Origin: Liolophura sinensis
Taxonomy: Eukaryota > Mollusca > Polyplacophora > Chitonida > Chitonidae
NCBI RefSeq assembly: GCF_032854445.1
Contig: NC_088307.1
Location: 8,692,017-8,756,016, forward strand
DNA length: 64,000 bases
Direction of reading: 5' to 3'
This document shows, one piece after another, positions 21,585 to 34,500 of this stretch. Each line of letters opens with the position of its first letter. The first letter of the stretch is position 1. A program made the position numbers and the translations under genes. Below the pieces are notes generated by a model that was given only the letters and a program-made list of their open reading frames with translations, did no database searches and was not told the DNA's origin.

Positions 21585-21832
21585 TTTGTGTATATATATA
21601 TTGTGTCTTCTTGCGCTGGGATGAGTCCATGTCGCCAAAGTGCTGACGCAACTTAAGTATCATGCCGTGGACACCAGACATGACGCCCAACCCAGTCACA
21701 TTACACTGACAGCGTGCCGTGTTTAACGTTGTGCAAGTTGACGCCGTTCGGGCCAACATGAGCGTCAAGCGACGCAGCAACAAGTTCTTTTTTGGGCCAC
21801 CTTGAGCGAGGTGGCTAGCTTGACAGCGCGAT
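21585..21832 (-). mobile_element. SINE-C copy, rearranged
   Basis: On the minus strand: GAACTTGTTGCTGCGTCGCT, the GTGTAATGTGACTGGGTTGG block, GTCATGTCTGGTGTCC, and a TATATATATACAC end. The middle differs from other copies. Confidence 0.7.
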
Positions 21833-22259
21833 ACCATGATAGTAGCGTCTCACCAATGCCAGCTCCAGTTAATTTTGCCTTCCTCTCCAATCGTACATGC
21901 GAGGGTCCAGAGAAAACACTGATCCAGTATGCCACGCCCAAAGTTTAACTGGGGGTAGACTCAGGCTCGACACTGTCCATTACATCAAGATGCGTAAATA
22001 GTACAAGACTAATAGAGACAGCTTTGTATATAAGTGAATGGTTGTCATAGCATTGGAGATTGGTCCAATCCATACATGACCATGTTTACAGTGTTTCGGG
22101 TATGTTTGGCATGTAATGCTCGCGTCTACCCTCATGAGGAGTCCACGATAGCTATAAAGTTAGCATATGCTATAATTTGGATTTACGCAGGATTCCACGT
22201 AGGTTCTTGCCTCTACGGTAACCCGATTAAAAAAATATTTTATTACTTTATTTCCTTCA
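21833..22259. other. no gene recognised
   Basis: A short SINE-like phrase (CTCACCAATGCCAGCTCCAG at about 21849) is followed by unique sequence. Confidence 0.35.
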
Positions 22260-22729
22260 ATCATATGCCTTTATTTCTAATATTCCTTTGACGATTGTGA
22301 TGAGTGGTTATAAAACGTATTTGTGTGCTGGACACAACTTTGGTAGTCTTGTTTTTCCGGAGGAGTCTCATATGACCGTCCTCAAATTTTTCTTTGTTGA
22401 CGCTGGAATCAACTTCAGTTTCCGAGTATCCTGTGATGAGCAATTTATATTTAAAGAGTGTCGATTTCTTAAAGAAATCCAGCGCAATTTTGCAATTACG
22501 ACAGTACCTGGTGATTTCACGGCTGTTAAAGATTAAAAGCAGGACGGGTGGTGTGCCGACCCTCTGTTTAGATATTGGTACGTTTCGGTGTGCTTTGAGT
22601 AGCATTTCAGATAAATGGTCGACTCCGGCTTGAATCTCTCTACCTTAAAGATAGAGATATCCAGAAAGTTCATTTCTAAATTTGAAAATTTGTAAATTTA
22701 AGGAGTGAGCGTTCTTGGTTCGCAAGTTT

Positions 22730-22898
22730 GCTGGCTTCCTCTCCGGCCGTACGTGGGAAAGTCTGTCAGCAACCTGCGAATGGTCGTGGGTTTCCACAGG
22801 GCTCTGCCCGGTTTGCTCCCACCATAATGCTGACCGCCCTCGTATAAGTGAAATATTCTTGAGTTCGGCGTAAAACACCAATAAAATAAATAGATAAA
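22730..22898 (+). mobile_element. 5'-truncated SINE-A with 15-bp target duplication
   Basis: Begins at GCTGGCTTCCTCTCC without its tRNA-like head and ends in AATAAATAGATAAA. TTGGTTCGCAAGTTT flanks it at 22715-22729 and 22899-22913. It lies in the RT region of the Penelope-like fossil and is therefore younger. Confidence 0.95.
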
Positions 22899-23190
22899 TT
22901 GGTTCGCAAGTTTAAAGAGATGTTCAGCCACAAGTCTGTTAGACTTTATGATAATAAGTCCATCATCTCTGAATCGTTTGTGAAAGATTATGCTATAGCA
23001 ATGCGAAAATTTGTTCAGGATCTGATTGATGTGCCTGAAAATGGCAATGTCGCACAGTTCATGGGAGGGGACTGCACCCTGGGGCGCACCCACTATCTGC
23101 TTGTAATGTTTTAAAGAGTTAGATTAGAGTTTAAAATAAGGTCAGCAATTTTCAAGAGAGATTGATCGGAGGAGTGATTGATATCGTATA

Positions 23191-23312
23191 CGGTGTCACG
23201 GTATAGGGACACGTTATACAATGTCACGGTATAGGGACACCTTATACGATGTCACGGTATAGGCACAATTTATACGATGTCACGGTATAGGGACACGTTA
23301 TGCGATAGGGAC
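23191..23312. repeat. 28-bp tandem repeat, about 4 copies
   Basis: Unit TGTCACGGTATAGGGACACG plus TTATACGA, within the Penelope-like fossil. The first copies contain alternating C/A differences. Confidence 0.9.
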
Positions 23313-24140
23313 AGGTCGGCTTCAAGTGCATCCAATATCTCTGAGAAACTGAGATTGGTGTAAAGCGACGTTATATCATACGCAGTTAGAAGCCCATGTG
23401 GAAAGGATGTGCAGTCCTTCAATTAGATTGATATGAAGACTCGTATCCGATGGGTATGTGTCCTATTTCCTAACGATAGGTAAAAGGAAATAAAACGCCC
23501 AATCTTTTCCGTTGGTGGGCCACACTAGGAAATGATAGGTCCTCCAGAGATGCTAAGCTCCGTATGGAGCACCGGGCTTCTAGAGTCCGGTTCATCAAGC
23601 ACCTCTTTAATTTTGTGTATTTTACGAAGAAAATATAGTTGTCATGCGGCAGGAAATATCAGAGAGATATCCATGACACCGTTTATCATTTTGTTTTGTG
23701 TTGAATAGTTCATATACAAGCTGGTGTACTTTGGTTTCCATAATATTGAGGTCAATCATTCCAATTTCCTGGTAGTGAATACCATCTTAGAGCTGCTTAT
23801 TTGCCTCCTTAATGTAATCAGAGACATTCTGTATTACAGTGGTGTTGTTCTTATCAGGTTTCGTATTGATAATTACACGGTCGAGGGTGCGTAATTTATG
23901 AAGAGACTTCTTTTCTCCCTTCGAAAGGTTGATGATGCCAGTAAGCGTACGGCCAACATTTGATATGAATAGTTTGCTTGTATAGAGATTGTTCTCCACA
24001 GAGCCATTAGCTAGTGGCTGGTCAATCTGATATTTGCGTTTAAAAGGAGTGTCCGTCCCTTTGCTTAATATCTCTCTAAGCATTGTGTAACTGATACTTT
24101 GTTCCCATGCGTATTTCAAAAGTCCTAAAATCTGATCTAT

Positions 24141-24853
24141 AGGACCAATATATAGGGCTGGGACAAAGTTGAGTCCTTTAGATGAAATATTGTCCTCGGT
24201 AGAGATATACTAAAGAGGTAACTGATAAACTGCTTAGCAGTGTCCAGTGCTTTCGCTTTCAAGTTTCTTTGTAGTGACACGTTCTGACAGTACTAAGCTT
24301 AGCAGGCTAGTCTTGTGTACGACTGGAAGTGGTAGTGGGGGTGGGGGCTTTGGGGGTGGGGAATTTGGGACACAGACCCCCATGCAACTTCCGTTTTTCT
24401 GTAGGGTTTCGATTCTAGTGCTGTGAATTTTAGGGTATAAAGTCTTTTTTTGCTCCCAGGCCTCCATTTTTGGTGCACAGGTGCATGCTTGGTATTAAAA
24501 TGCTACAAACTGTCTAAACTTTGAGGAGTTATGAGCTTTATTGATGAAAGTTCTGGGCGAGAGGACACAAGGTGTGAGGTAGTGATGAGGCTGCGAGTGA
24601 CGTCCCCTTGGCGTTGCTAGGCACGCCTCCCAGCTGCCGGCATGGAAAGGTCCAGATTTTGACGGTCAACCTATGTCAAGATTTTTTATGGCTTGTTTCT
24701 CCCAGGCTGGGCCAGGTATGCACCAAAAGCTTATTGACCACGGAATGTTTGGGACTGAGCTACAGCGCTGGACGTTAACATTGTCGCTTGTGGAAAATTA
24801 ATGGGGTCTGAGGCCAATGGGGCGATGCACGACTGGAAGGGCAAATCGTCATT
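24141..24853. other. no gene recognised; G-rich tract
   Basis: A G-rich tract at 24325-24360 (GGTAGTGGGGGTGGGGGC) could fold as a quadruplex. The remainder may be degraded upstream sequence of the Penelope-like fossil but carries no motif I can name. Confidence 0.35.
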
Positions 24854-24864
24854 TATATCAGGGT

Positions 24865-25041
24865 CAGCTAATGCTGGCTTCCTCTCCGGCCGTACGTGGG
24901 AAGGTTTGCCAGCAACCTGCGGATGGCCGTGGGTTTCCTCCGGGCTCTGCCCGGTTTCCATTCACCATAATGCTGGCCGCCGTCGTATAAGTGAAATATT
25001 CTTGAGTACGGCGTAAAACACCAATCAAATAAATAAATAAA
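24865..25041 (+). mobile_element. 5'-truncated SINE-A with 11-bp target duplication
   Basis: Starts just after the B-box (CAGCTAATGCTGGCTTCC) and ends in AAATAAATAAATAAA. TATATCAGGGT is duplicated at 24854-24864 and 25042-25052. Confidence 0.95.
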
Positions 25042-25052
25042 TATATCAGGGT

Positions 25053-25471
25053 AGAGCGCGGACCTCAACGAGGACAGCAGATAATTTCGCTGAGGCAGAC
25101 AAAACTATGAGGGAATTTACGTTTCTTAATGCACAGTTGTTCTGGAATTACCAGGCTAAACACACATTAGCTAGCATGAGATGTAAGCTCAAGGAAGTCC
25201 ACGTAAGATACACACCAGTGAAGGTGGGCGGCTAGTGTAAATTCTGAGCAGATCAGAGGCAAACCCGTAAATTCACGGCGAGCAGCCTAAAAAGCATGCT
25301 GAGCGCAATGCATGGCTGAAATGACAGCATGGGTTCGGAGCTATGTAGCCTGTCATTCTTAACGAAAAGAGCAAATAATAATAACAGTATTTGTAGAAGT
25401 CTGTTGCCAACCTCCGGAAGGTCGTGGTTTTATGAGTACTCATGAGTATTTCAATTATACGCCGACGTGTG

Positions 25472-25479
<8 letters not shown>
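25053..25479. other. no gene recognised
   Basis: A degenerate SINE-A core phrase is visible at about 25395-25430 (CTGTTGCCAACCTCCGGAAG). Otherwise unique. Confidence 0.35.

Positions 25480-25562
<83 letters not shown>
25480..25562. repeat. (TA)n microsatellite
   Basis: About 41 TA units preceded by a short (GT)n. Confidence 0.98.
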
Positions 25563-25565
<3 letters not shown>

Positions 25566-25600
25566 GTGAATAATGGTGATATAATATAATAATTATATAC

Positions 25601-25806
25601 ATCTCTATAATCTAGTATACTATTAAATAACCTGCGTCAACTTTTAAGGTCACTTCAGAATGCGCAGTATATATGGGTGTTTAGCTAATTGTACCATACA
25701 TCAGGTTATCTTTACATGCGTCTTCATACGTGCATAATGTAAATGACACACAGCTGTAGGTAGCTCAGTTTCTAAATAGCATAGGTAGTACTAAATCCAA
25801 ATCAGT
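25601..25806 (+). repeat. 200-bp direct repeat, copy 1
   Basis: Matches 27699-27905 in the same orientation at high identity over TCTAGTATACTATTAAATAA, GCGCAGTATATATGGGTGTT and CTCAGTTTCTAAATAGCATA. There is no coding sequence in either copy. Confidence 0.9.
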
Positions 25807-26628
25807 ACTATATACATGGATTTAGAGTGGTGAAATCTAGGTGTCTAAAAACCTGATATTACGCCTCAAAAGCAGTAGCCAGAAGAGGCCACCATAAAAT
25901 CCAAAAGTTTCGAATGCATTTTACTGAGTTGAAAAATCAAAAAAAAAAATAATAATAACTCAGCTATTTTTTTGGACAGTTTGGACTTTCATCTGACATA
26001 TGCTTCACATCAGGTTAATGGCAGTATATTAGACTTCACGTCCAGAATTGCTCAAACTGCTGTGTTGTCACAAATAATAAGCTAACAAGAAAACAACTTA
26101 CATAAGAAGTTTTGAGGGATTTTGAAATGCTGCTATTCGTCAAATGACAGGCCTAATCCAGGGGCTATATAATGAGTATGTATTATTGTAGACTCTACTC
26201 TCTTGACTTGAACTATCTTATCCTTGATCTCAAAATCTTCCTGACAGGCGCCTTGATTTCCACACTATCTTGCCTAACAGTACTTGATTCTTATCTGGTA
26301 TAAGACTGAGGCTAGTTGATAACCAAATATGTAAGCCATCCGGTGTTACCTGGCCAACCTATATAACAGTAGTAATCGCTGAGGGTTGTGGAGAACAAGC
26401 GTCTGCGTTGACTAAGATTTCTGACAAGCCCAGACTCAGTGTGCCACTGAGACATGCCCTGGCATACAGGTGGATCCATAAAGCTTGCGGGTGCTGCGTA
26501 AATCTGATAATGCACGAATGAGGAATTTTTTGTGCTCAGTTCAAGATTCCGCAAATGCATTTTCCTACCCCACTTCTAATCTCCTGACTTCCAGTCGCCG
26601 TAATACCTGCAAAGAGCAATTCTCAGAT
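25807..26628. other. no gene recognised
   Basis: AT-rich sequence; open frames are short and lack splice or domain support. Confidence 0.35.
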
Positions 26629-26798
26629 ATTTATTTATTTATTTACGCTCTAATCAAGAATATTTCACTTATACGGCGGCGACCAAGATATATGTTGGGA
26701 GGAAATCTCGCAGGTCCCTTGGGAAACACGACCATCCGCACGTTGATGACACCCTTCCCACGTGCGACCGGAGAGGAAGCCAGCATGATCCAATTCCT
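26629..26798 (-). mobile_element. SINE-A copy, inverted, partial
   Basis: Minus-strand core and tail: CGCACGTGGGAAGGGTGTCA, GCGGATGGTCGTG, CGCCGTATAAGTGAAATATT, then an AAATAAATAAA tail. The canonical head is missing. Confidence 0.85.
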
Positions 26799-27698
26799 GG
26801 ATAAGGCACATAAGGAGGGTTGAAAGGAAATTTTTTGATTCCCTTGTTTTCGCTAAATGTTGGGCCTTGTTGACAATAAGCCATCTGCCTTCCACCAATA
26901 CAATCTGTATATGTCACATGAAGAAAAGTTCGTCAGTAACTTGCCAAAGGTCTGTGTTTTTTTTTTTCAACGTACGTCTCCCATAAAACGGACAGCAATG
27001 GTAAATCGTTAAAGCCACATTGCCTGAAAAACAGACAAGACGACGTAAAATGGATTTGAACTGCTGACCTTCGCGGTGAGAATTTGCAATGTTTCCCTTT
27101 GCATATACAAGGTGCACGGATATTTTGAGGATATTAACCTCAATTATTAATTAAAGATGATTAATAATCTTTAATGCAGATATACTACGAAGACGCTGTA
27201 TGCCTACTCTTTGCGGAAAAGGTTTACACACGAGTACTCCTGCCGATAAATACTGTAAGTGGCCACATCACACTATGTCGTCAGCAGGAACAAAAAAAAA
27301 AATCTCAAATCATATATGATAGTGTGACCCACGGGCTAATCTCCGCCCCAGATCGTCATTTCTGACACAGTTACCTTAGCCACAATCAGATACGACACTT
27401 GTAATTAGAAGCTCCGCTCAGGTGAGAAATGCTTCAACAGATTACAACGCTGTCGAGTAACGGTATATACAGGCCTATATATGGTGTATTTTTAGATATA
27501 CTCACAAACTTGCAAGTACAGTATTTGCATTGGTTATTATTATGACTAGTGGTGATAGTCCATTTACCTGCAGTTCGGTTCTAACGGTATCACAGAGCAC
27601 AGGTATATGACTTTGAAGTTAAGCTAACAAGAGTGTAAGTATCAACACCAGGCGACAGCCATGTCTATGTAGCAGAGAAAGAAATGTGTAAGTATGTA
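26799..27698. other. no gene recognised
   Basis: Includes AAGTTCGTCAGTAACTTGCC at about 26931, a phrase found again at about 63277 in a degenerate SINE-like stretch. No exon supported. Confidence 0.35.
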
Positions 27699-27905
27699 TC
27701 TTTATAATCTAATATACTATTAAATAACCTGTGGCAACTTTCAGGGTCACTTCAGAGTGCGCAGTATATATGGGTGTTTAGCTAATTGTACCATACATCA
27801 GGTTATCTTTACATGCGTCTTCATACATGCTTAGTGCAAATGACACTCAGCTGCAGATAGCTCAGTTTCTAAATAGCATAGGCAGTACTGAATCCAAATC
27901 AGCCA
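27699..27905 (+). repeat. 200-bp direct repeat, copy 2
   Basis: Same-orientation copy of 25601-25806, about 2.1 kb away, with scattered substitutions. A 38-bp minisatellite starts just downstream of this copy only. Confidence 0.9.
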
Positions 27906-27929
27906 AAGAGAGAGACAGCAATTCGGATA

Positions 27930-28375
27930 ACCAAAAAAAATTCCAGCGAATAAACAACTATCCACAAAGCAAGACACATTTCAGATATTCCAAAGCAGTT
28001 TGGATAACCAAGACATATCATGTATTCAAAAGCAGTTTAGATAACCAAAGATATGTCAGGTATTTAACAACAGTTCAGATAACCAAAGACATGTCAGGTA
28101 TTCAAACACAATTCAGATAACCAAAGACATGCCAGGTATCCAAACACAATTCAGATAACCAAAACATGTCAACTATTTAAGAATAGTTCAGATAACCAAA
28201 GACATGTCAGGTATTCAAAAACAGTTCAGATAACCAAAGACATGTCAGGTATTCAAGAACAGTTCAGATAACCAAAGACATGTCAGGTATTCAAACACAA
28301 TTCAGATAACCAAAACATGTCAACTATTAAAGAATAGTTCAGATAACCAAGAGACAGGGTGGGTATTCAAAAACA
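27930..28375. repeat. 38-bp minisatellite, about 11 copies
   Basis: Unit TTCAGATAACCAAAGACATG plus TCAGGTATTCAAACACAA. Edge copies decay on both sides; the central 28070-28330 copies are near identical. Confidence 0.93.
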
Positions 28376-29265
28376 TTAACACATAATATGAGACATTCCA
28401 GGTTTTTTAAAGTAGTTAAAGAAATAAATACCACCCAAAGTATTCAAACACAGTTAAGACAATTAGAAGCATTACATACATTCTACCTCAGTTCATATAA
28501 TGAAAACCATCAGTTCATGTATCCAAGAGCAGCACAAATTATCAATAATGTAGAATAATCAATATGCTTCGAACAGAATAGATTGTATACATGTTATTGA
28601 TAAACTGAAGACAAACAACTATCAACAGTATAGGTATACATAAACCCAAATGTGCATAAGCAATTGAAATATGTTATAAAGGTGTTCATGGCCGCCGAGG
28701 CGTTAAGACATTACACCTGTTTAAACCTGAAGTCGACCTATAGCCCCTATACTGCACCGCTGTTCAGGGATCGATAATCTGCACCGATCGATTCCACCAG
28801 GTTTGATTTCCGCCGCCATATGGTTGATTTATTTAACTGCACCTTTGACAGCTAGACTTGTTTGGTTGCCTATAACAGCCACAGCCTTTTACCGGTCCTG
28901 TCAATAATTATGCCTGGATATAAATTGCTGTACTTGGTCTTCTGCGGGACGAGGCAATCATTACACAACAGTAGACGGAACTCGTACATTTATCAAACAG
29001 GGATACGTGTACCCAACGTGCAGGCCAGAGTTACTTCAGTGGTTTTGAAATTGTGTGATAACTGCCAAGGTAATTGGGCATTTACAAACCTGGATTTCGA
29101 GTTATATAAAATGGCGAGTTAAACTATAAAGCAGGTAAGAAGGAATAATTGTATAAACACACATCTTTGACTTCATGCTCTATAATATTGCTGTGATCTG
29201 CTTTACCATGTTATGTTGGTTTTTTTCCCTAGAGCCCCTTCTGCAGTTCTCTATGATTATCTAAG
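28376..29265. other. no gene recognised
   Basis: Open frame at 28862-29122 (86 codons) has no recognisable motif or splice partner. I see nothing else. Confidence 0.35.
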
Positions 29266-29269
29266 CCTT

Positions 29270-29560
29270 TAAGGGACATATACTAACCTTTTCAGACTGA
29301 ACTATTATCTGTTTAGTCTAAACTAGCCTTTCTAGGATCAACTTTTCATTGCTGGAAAAGTAGAGGGTTTCTCGGCATCTGACAGTCTAATCTAGGATAG
29401 TTTCTGACAATGTTTTAGTCTGAATTATAATGTTGTTCAGTGTGATCTTATCATTTTTAAGTCTTGATTAGAAACAGTATTTTCAGGTTCAAGTAATATT
29501 TTTCCCACTTTAAACATCATCTTCCAATCTGAAGTATAGTTTTTTAGTTTAACCTCAACG
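29270..29560. repeat. palindromic-word island (AGTCTGAACT-like words)
   Basis: Variants of CAGACTGAACT, AGTCTAAACT, AGTCTGAATT and CAATCTGAAG recur without fixed period. Same style as 3279-3485 and 57330-57690. Boundaries are uncertain. Confidence 0.35.
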
Positions 29561-29876
29561 ATGACACCTTGTCCCGTGTCCTATTTTCCTTATAGAAAAA
29601 AAAACTGAAAAAAAAATATAGAAGACCATGATTACAAGTAGCTTTTTACATTCTTTCGTCAGGAGCTTTAAATATTTTTACGTGTCCTCCACCTTTAAAA
29701 TGATATGTTTTCTGAGTGATAGGTTATGTTATTACCGCATAATACTGTGTTATGGAAAACACTAAATCCCGTTACACCAGCACAAGTATTGTGTAAGAAT
29801 GACAAGACAAATTATATATAACATTACAACAAGAAACGAAAATATTCTTCCTTCACTCAGAAAATATATTATTCTG

Positions 29877-30120
29877 CCAATTTAACAGATTTCCTTTAGA
29901 ATGTATACAAAGGGTGGTAGTCTTGAATGCCACCCCAAAAAAGCGAAATAAGGAAACTGATCCAACAGATTTGTTTTCAGATGTATACCATGTGAAGCGG
30001 TCTTGAATACGACCCCCCAAAGTTAAATAAACGAATTAATTGAACAGATTTGTTTTGCACACTGTTCTAATTGAAGAAGTTAAGAATACCACCCAAAAAA
30101 ATTAAATAGAGGAAATAACA
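29877..30120. repeat. tandem repeat of about 80-85 bp, 3 diverged copies
   Basis: Each copy holds AACAGATTT(C/G)(C/T)TTT, a GTCTTGAATNCNACCCC-type block and an AAANNNAAATAANGAAA-type end; the copies differ by substitutions and small indels. Confidence 0.75.
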
Positions 30121-31518
30121 AAATAAAAAGAATTAAAATGCTAACAGGGTTATAGACATAAGTTATGAGAGTAACCTTCACTATCTAAAAATTCTCTCTT
30201 GTGTTTTCATTCGGGAACAGAACAACAAAAAGGGCGTGTGGCATTCTTGCCTGTGTAGTCCGCATGGATGACACTGATTTGTGTGAAATCCGATCAAAAC
30301 ATATATGTTCTTCTTTCTTGGTAAATACGTACATCAAATCGATTCCCACCGTACAATACACGGATTACAGACAATGAACCTTGGACAAAGACAAGCCCAT
30401 TGTGCCTGAAAATTGACCATGCGGTATGTTTGTCTAAAAGGCCTTGTGTTGTTTGGTGCAATGCCATTTACGCTCGGCTACACTCTTTGCTAGATTACAT
30501 GGCACCGGTATAGCTGGTGCCAAATAAACGCTGAATAAATCATTGCTACTGATCACACACACGTGGTCTGGTCTGGGTGCCTTAATTCACACCTCGTCTT
30601 CTTAACGCTCGTTCATTAACAATTAAAGATATACAGAAAGCGGAGCAGATGTGTGTGTATACGTTGGGCTATAGGTATGGTGGTCGTAGGGTGCCTAACG
30701 GTGCATGGGTTGAACCACCTTTAGCGTGTAGCCTGTATGTCGTGGAAGGCATGGCGGGTGTAATGTTAGACAGTATTACTCGGGTTTGATCGGGTCTCGC
30801 GATAGTGCTGATCTGACCTGCGTCTTAGCGAGCTCTGGGTCGGGCCAGGCGGATGAGTTTGAGCTCGTAAAATCGACACTGTTTTACATCGCTTTAGCTG
30901 GCATAGTCACACAAAATTGATTTTTAAACAAATTCTGATTGCGACGTCCAAACAAACTTCGTTCCTAAACTAAATCACTCACGTTGAAATAAAACATATT
31001 CATTCAGTGTGTAGCTTGTACAAACCCGGAGAAGTCAAGCCGTTATTCAAATTCATTACAAAGAAGGCGGGTCATTTTGCCTCATTAATATTCAACTGGA
31101 AGGACCCAAAGTTTTTAGAATTGGCCTTGTGATTATTGCCCTGAAACGTTCGTCTTGGTTAACGGCTGGTAGAGGAATGTCTGTGTCAACGCATAGATTA
31201 TGAAAACATTATATTGGTTTCTGTTTTGTCTTTCAGATTTACGTGGGAATGAGAACAGACAGATGCTTAGAGCTCCTATTTGAAACCGGTTGCTATAGTG
31301 ATCAAGTACTCGCCATCTGTCAGCCTAATAAAAACCTTATGAATATAATGGTGACTTGAAGAGAATTAGCAGGAGATAAAAGTGACAAGTGTAAGGTACG
31401 GGCTGGATCTGGAATTCAGGTATCATGGCCGCATGAAAGAAATCGGGTTTGTGTAGGAAACGCATATTGCTTGGGCTGAAGTGTATGTCTTTATTCTCGT
31501 GTCTAGGAACGGTCCACC
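30121..31518. promoter_or_regulatory. upstream region of the DUF4347-like gene
   Basis: No coding exon was seen in this 1.4 kb. A pyrimidine-rich TTTGTCTTTCAG at about 31226-31237 could be the acceptor of a 5'-untranslated exon running to the start codon at 31519. No clear TATA box was identified. Function is inferred from position only. Confidence 0.3.
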
Positions 31519-34500
31519 ATGTTGCGGCTTCAGAAAGGAAAAAGCATGGACATGGAACCGGACGATTGGGACGATTCCGATTTTGATGACGATCAAACAT
31601 TTTATGATCGGAGTTCTATAAAAATGTACAAGTTTCTTCCGGCGCCAAATCTAAGACTGACCGGTCGTAGCACCACGTTAAATCCTGTGGATAAAAGGAA
31701 CCGAGTCGACAGGGTTTCGCGGGGCACAACTTTTCCTTTAGGGCGTCCAAAACCTACGCCGAATGGACACTCGGAGTGGGATTTTCATGCCTACCGATTT
31801 AAGTTGAGCGATTTTTCTCGCGATAGGAAACCAGCTACCGGTGACCACGAATTTGATCATCGACATCGCGCGAGAACGACACCAGGAAATCACAAGGCCT
31901 ACGGGACCTTGGACTTCCCCAGGACTAAATATTGTGCTCAAAGTGCTTCCGGTGGCAAGGGTTGCTTACCTCCCTTGGAATCGGAGTGTGTGATAACGAT
32001 AGACCCTGATAACACCGTGTCTCCGGCCATGCTGAGAGACATCTTGGAATCTGAGGGAGTTTCCAAGTCGACGATCAATCAAGTTGTGAAAGAACAGTCG
32101 GAGAAACGCACAGCGTCGTACATGGCCGAGGATCATTTCAAAAGGTAAAACTTGATGGGTGCATTTTCTCACGAGATGTTCATGGTTGGGATTGGGGCAT
32201 TTCGTCATTGAGTGTCAGAACGGATGTCGGAATATGGTATAGATCTGATGCCAGTAGTAGAATTGGTATAGCACTAGTTTCAAAAGTGAAACTAATGTGG
32301 TTCGACGTCCTTGGTGGAATTGGTATAGTTCTAGTGTCAGAGGTAAAACTGGTAAAGTTCTGGGGCCCGCCTGGCGCAATTTTCATGACAACAAACAGTG
32401 AAGAGATACATCACCGTGATAAATGTGCCCGAGGCAGCGATGTGACAGCGTTTTACAACGCTACCCTGTTGTCAGAAGTGAAGGTATGATGCGAGGAATG
32501 TTCTAGGTGAATTAATGAAATCGGTATTCAAATCATGTTCCACGGTAGAATATAATTTGACAATATTCAAAATACGTGCATGATTCGGATGTTGATTTAC
32601 TTCGCCTAGACCATTCCTCACGTCTTTCCATCATAAGCAAAAATCACCGACTGATTCTCTTTATATGAATCCGTCCTCATTACTCATTAACTCATTACTT
32701 GATATACATTCGTAGTTCTTTGTTGGTTTGTGTTGAACGTTGGTTTGGTAATTGGTTTTGCTATTACTTAACGGGAACGTCCATTTTGGTTGATGGCTGC
32801 CGTCGATGCTTCTTTCGACGCAAACATTAAGAATGATACATGTAAAAGTTGACATGGTGCGACAGAGTTCATATGGAAACTATCCAATTCGGACGGAATT
32901 TGAAGCATTTAAGTCAACGTAAACGTATATTACATCAACCTTTCTTGACTTTCCATAGGCTTGCCGTTCCTGCTCTGGCTAAACGCCCTGTCCCCAGGCA
33001 GCGTACTGATGACGTCAGCCCAGATCAAGGCGCTCTCGGTCAGTCAGGCCCAAGTGTTGACGGAAGATCACTACCTGGGAACCGACTATCACCATTGTCC
33101 AGTCCAAGACATGCCCTCGGACAGTCTGTGGCACCATGGGAACGTTCAAAATCTTTTGATGAATCGTCGGACGCTCAGTGTGGCCACCGAGACCTGGAAT
33201 CCTGGCGGACACAAAGAGAGGAACGACTTCGCCCGTGGGCTGCTGACGTCAGCCCCAAGCATAGCCCTCGGGGGTCGTCAGATTTGGAGCAGATTGGACT
33301 GGAATATGGTAAGGATAGCAACAGAAAATATGTTGAAATTGAAACGTCTCACCAAATATATACTTCTTCACTATATATAACGGCATGGGTGAGTAAAGTG
33401 TACTCAGTATGAGAATTTTTTTCATTTTCATTTCCAAGCCGCTTTGAAATAAAAAGGCACTTCCTAACCATCAGCAATATATTCTGTACTGCATATACGT
33501 CGATATGCTGTTCTCTAAAGTAAAATAATTTGATGTAAATATGCCCAATTAAGAAGCAGTATGCCCTAGATTGTTTAATGTTTTCTGAGGCAATCTGCCT
33601 TATATGTTTCGGTTATCTAGGCGAGAAAACAAAAGACAAGTTGGATTCCTACAGCATGGAGATTGAAAAAACGAAATGGCTGTCGGAATTGCAAATGGAG
33701 AGGACGTTCTACAGGAAAGGTGCTACGCTTCCCCGGATTATCGTAAGTTTTACAGGAATTCCGTCAAGCTGATTACCTGATTCAGCGCCTAAAATTGTTT
33801 TAGCTAATTTCTTAGGATTTCAGTGATACATTCTTTGGCATTTATCCGACTGTGGGTGTATCTCTCAGAAGTCAGACAATCCTGTGTAATGGCTGGAGGG
33901 TTTACATCAGGAATTGAGCACGGATGTCAAAGCCAAAGTCCATCGCTAAATTAACTTACTGAAGAGAAATTTCCACTTGATACTGCTAATATAAGCACTG
34001 AAAAGTTGCTACGATTACCAAATGTCAACCATAACGGCAGTTCCAGGTCAGTTTCCAAAACAACTTTTAACATAATCCACCAAAGAACCAAAATCTGTAA
34101 AATAAGATTTTTAGATAAAATCATATAAAGAGAAGTAGTTAATCAAAAATATGTGTCTCAGTTATCGTATAACACACGTAACCTCACCGAAAATATCTCA
34201 TTCGGCTGTGAATTGTCGCTCTACTAAAATTTGAGTCACTTTGTTGTAATGTTTAATGGTTATTGGCGGGCGTGATCTTGATTTCAGCTGGTGTCCTCTA
34301 AGGTTCCTAAAGCCAGCCAGCTAGAAAAAGTTATCAGACAAGAGAAGCATCTGGTGTACGTGCCATACGTAAGTATATCGGTGGACAAAAGATGGTGATT
34401 TTGGCAACAGCAATGACGTTGTTTGGCATTACACGCAACTATTATTATTATTATTATAATTATTATATATATATATATATGATTGGTCTTTTACACTGTA

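Larger units (their letters stand above)
22260..24140 (-). mobile_element. Penelope-like retroelement fossil (RT domain)
   Basis: Minus strand. An N-terminal block ends in a DKNNTTVI-type motif (about 23840), the counterpart of the DKG(N)xxVV segment before the RT. Next come a LRKIHK-type block (about 23620), an RT motif-A-like YDITSLYTNL (about 23370), a GAPQGAVPSHELCDIAIF block (about 23070), an RFRDDGLII block holding the catalytic DD (about 22965), an NFLDI block (about 22665) and a terminal TTHHN block (about 22290). The GIY-YIG nuclease domain was not found. The element is broken in several places and is interrupted by a SINE-A and a small tandem array, so it is an old copy. Confidence 0.8.

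Noticed and set aside
24301-24467. Proline-rich protein segment
   Set aside because: Derived from a G-rich simple tract on the other strand; no supporting exon structure.
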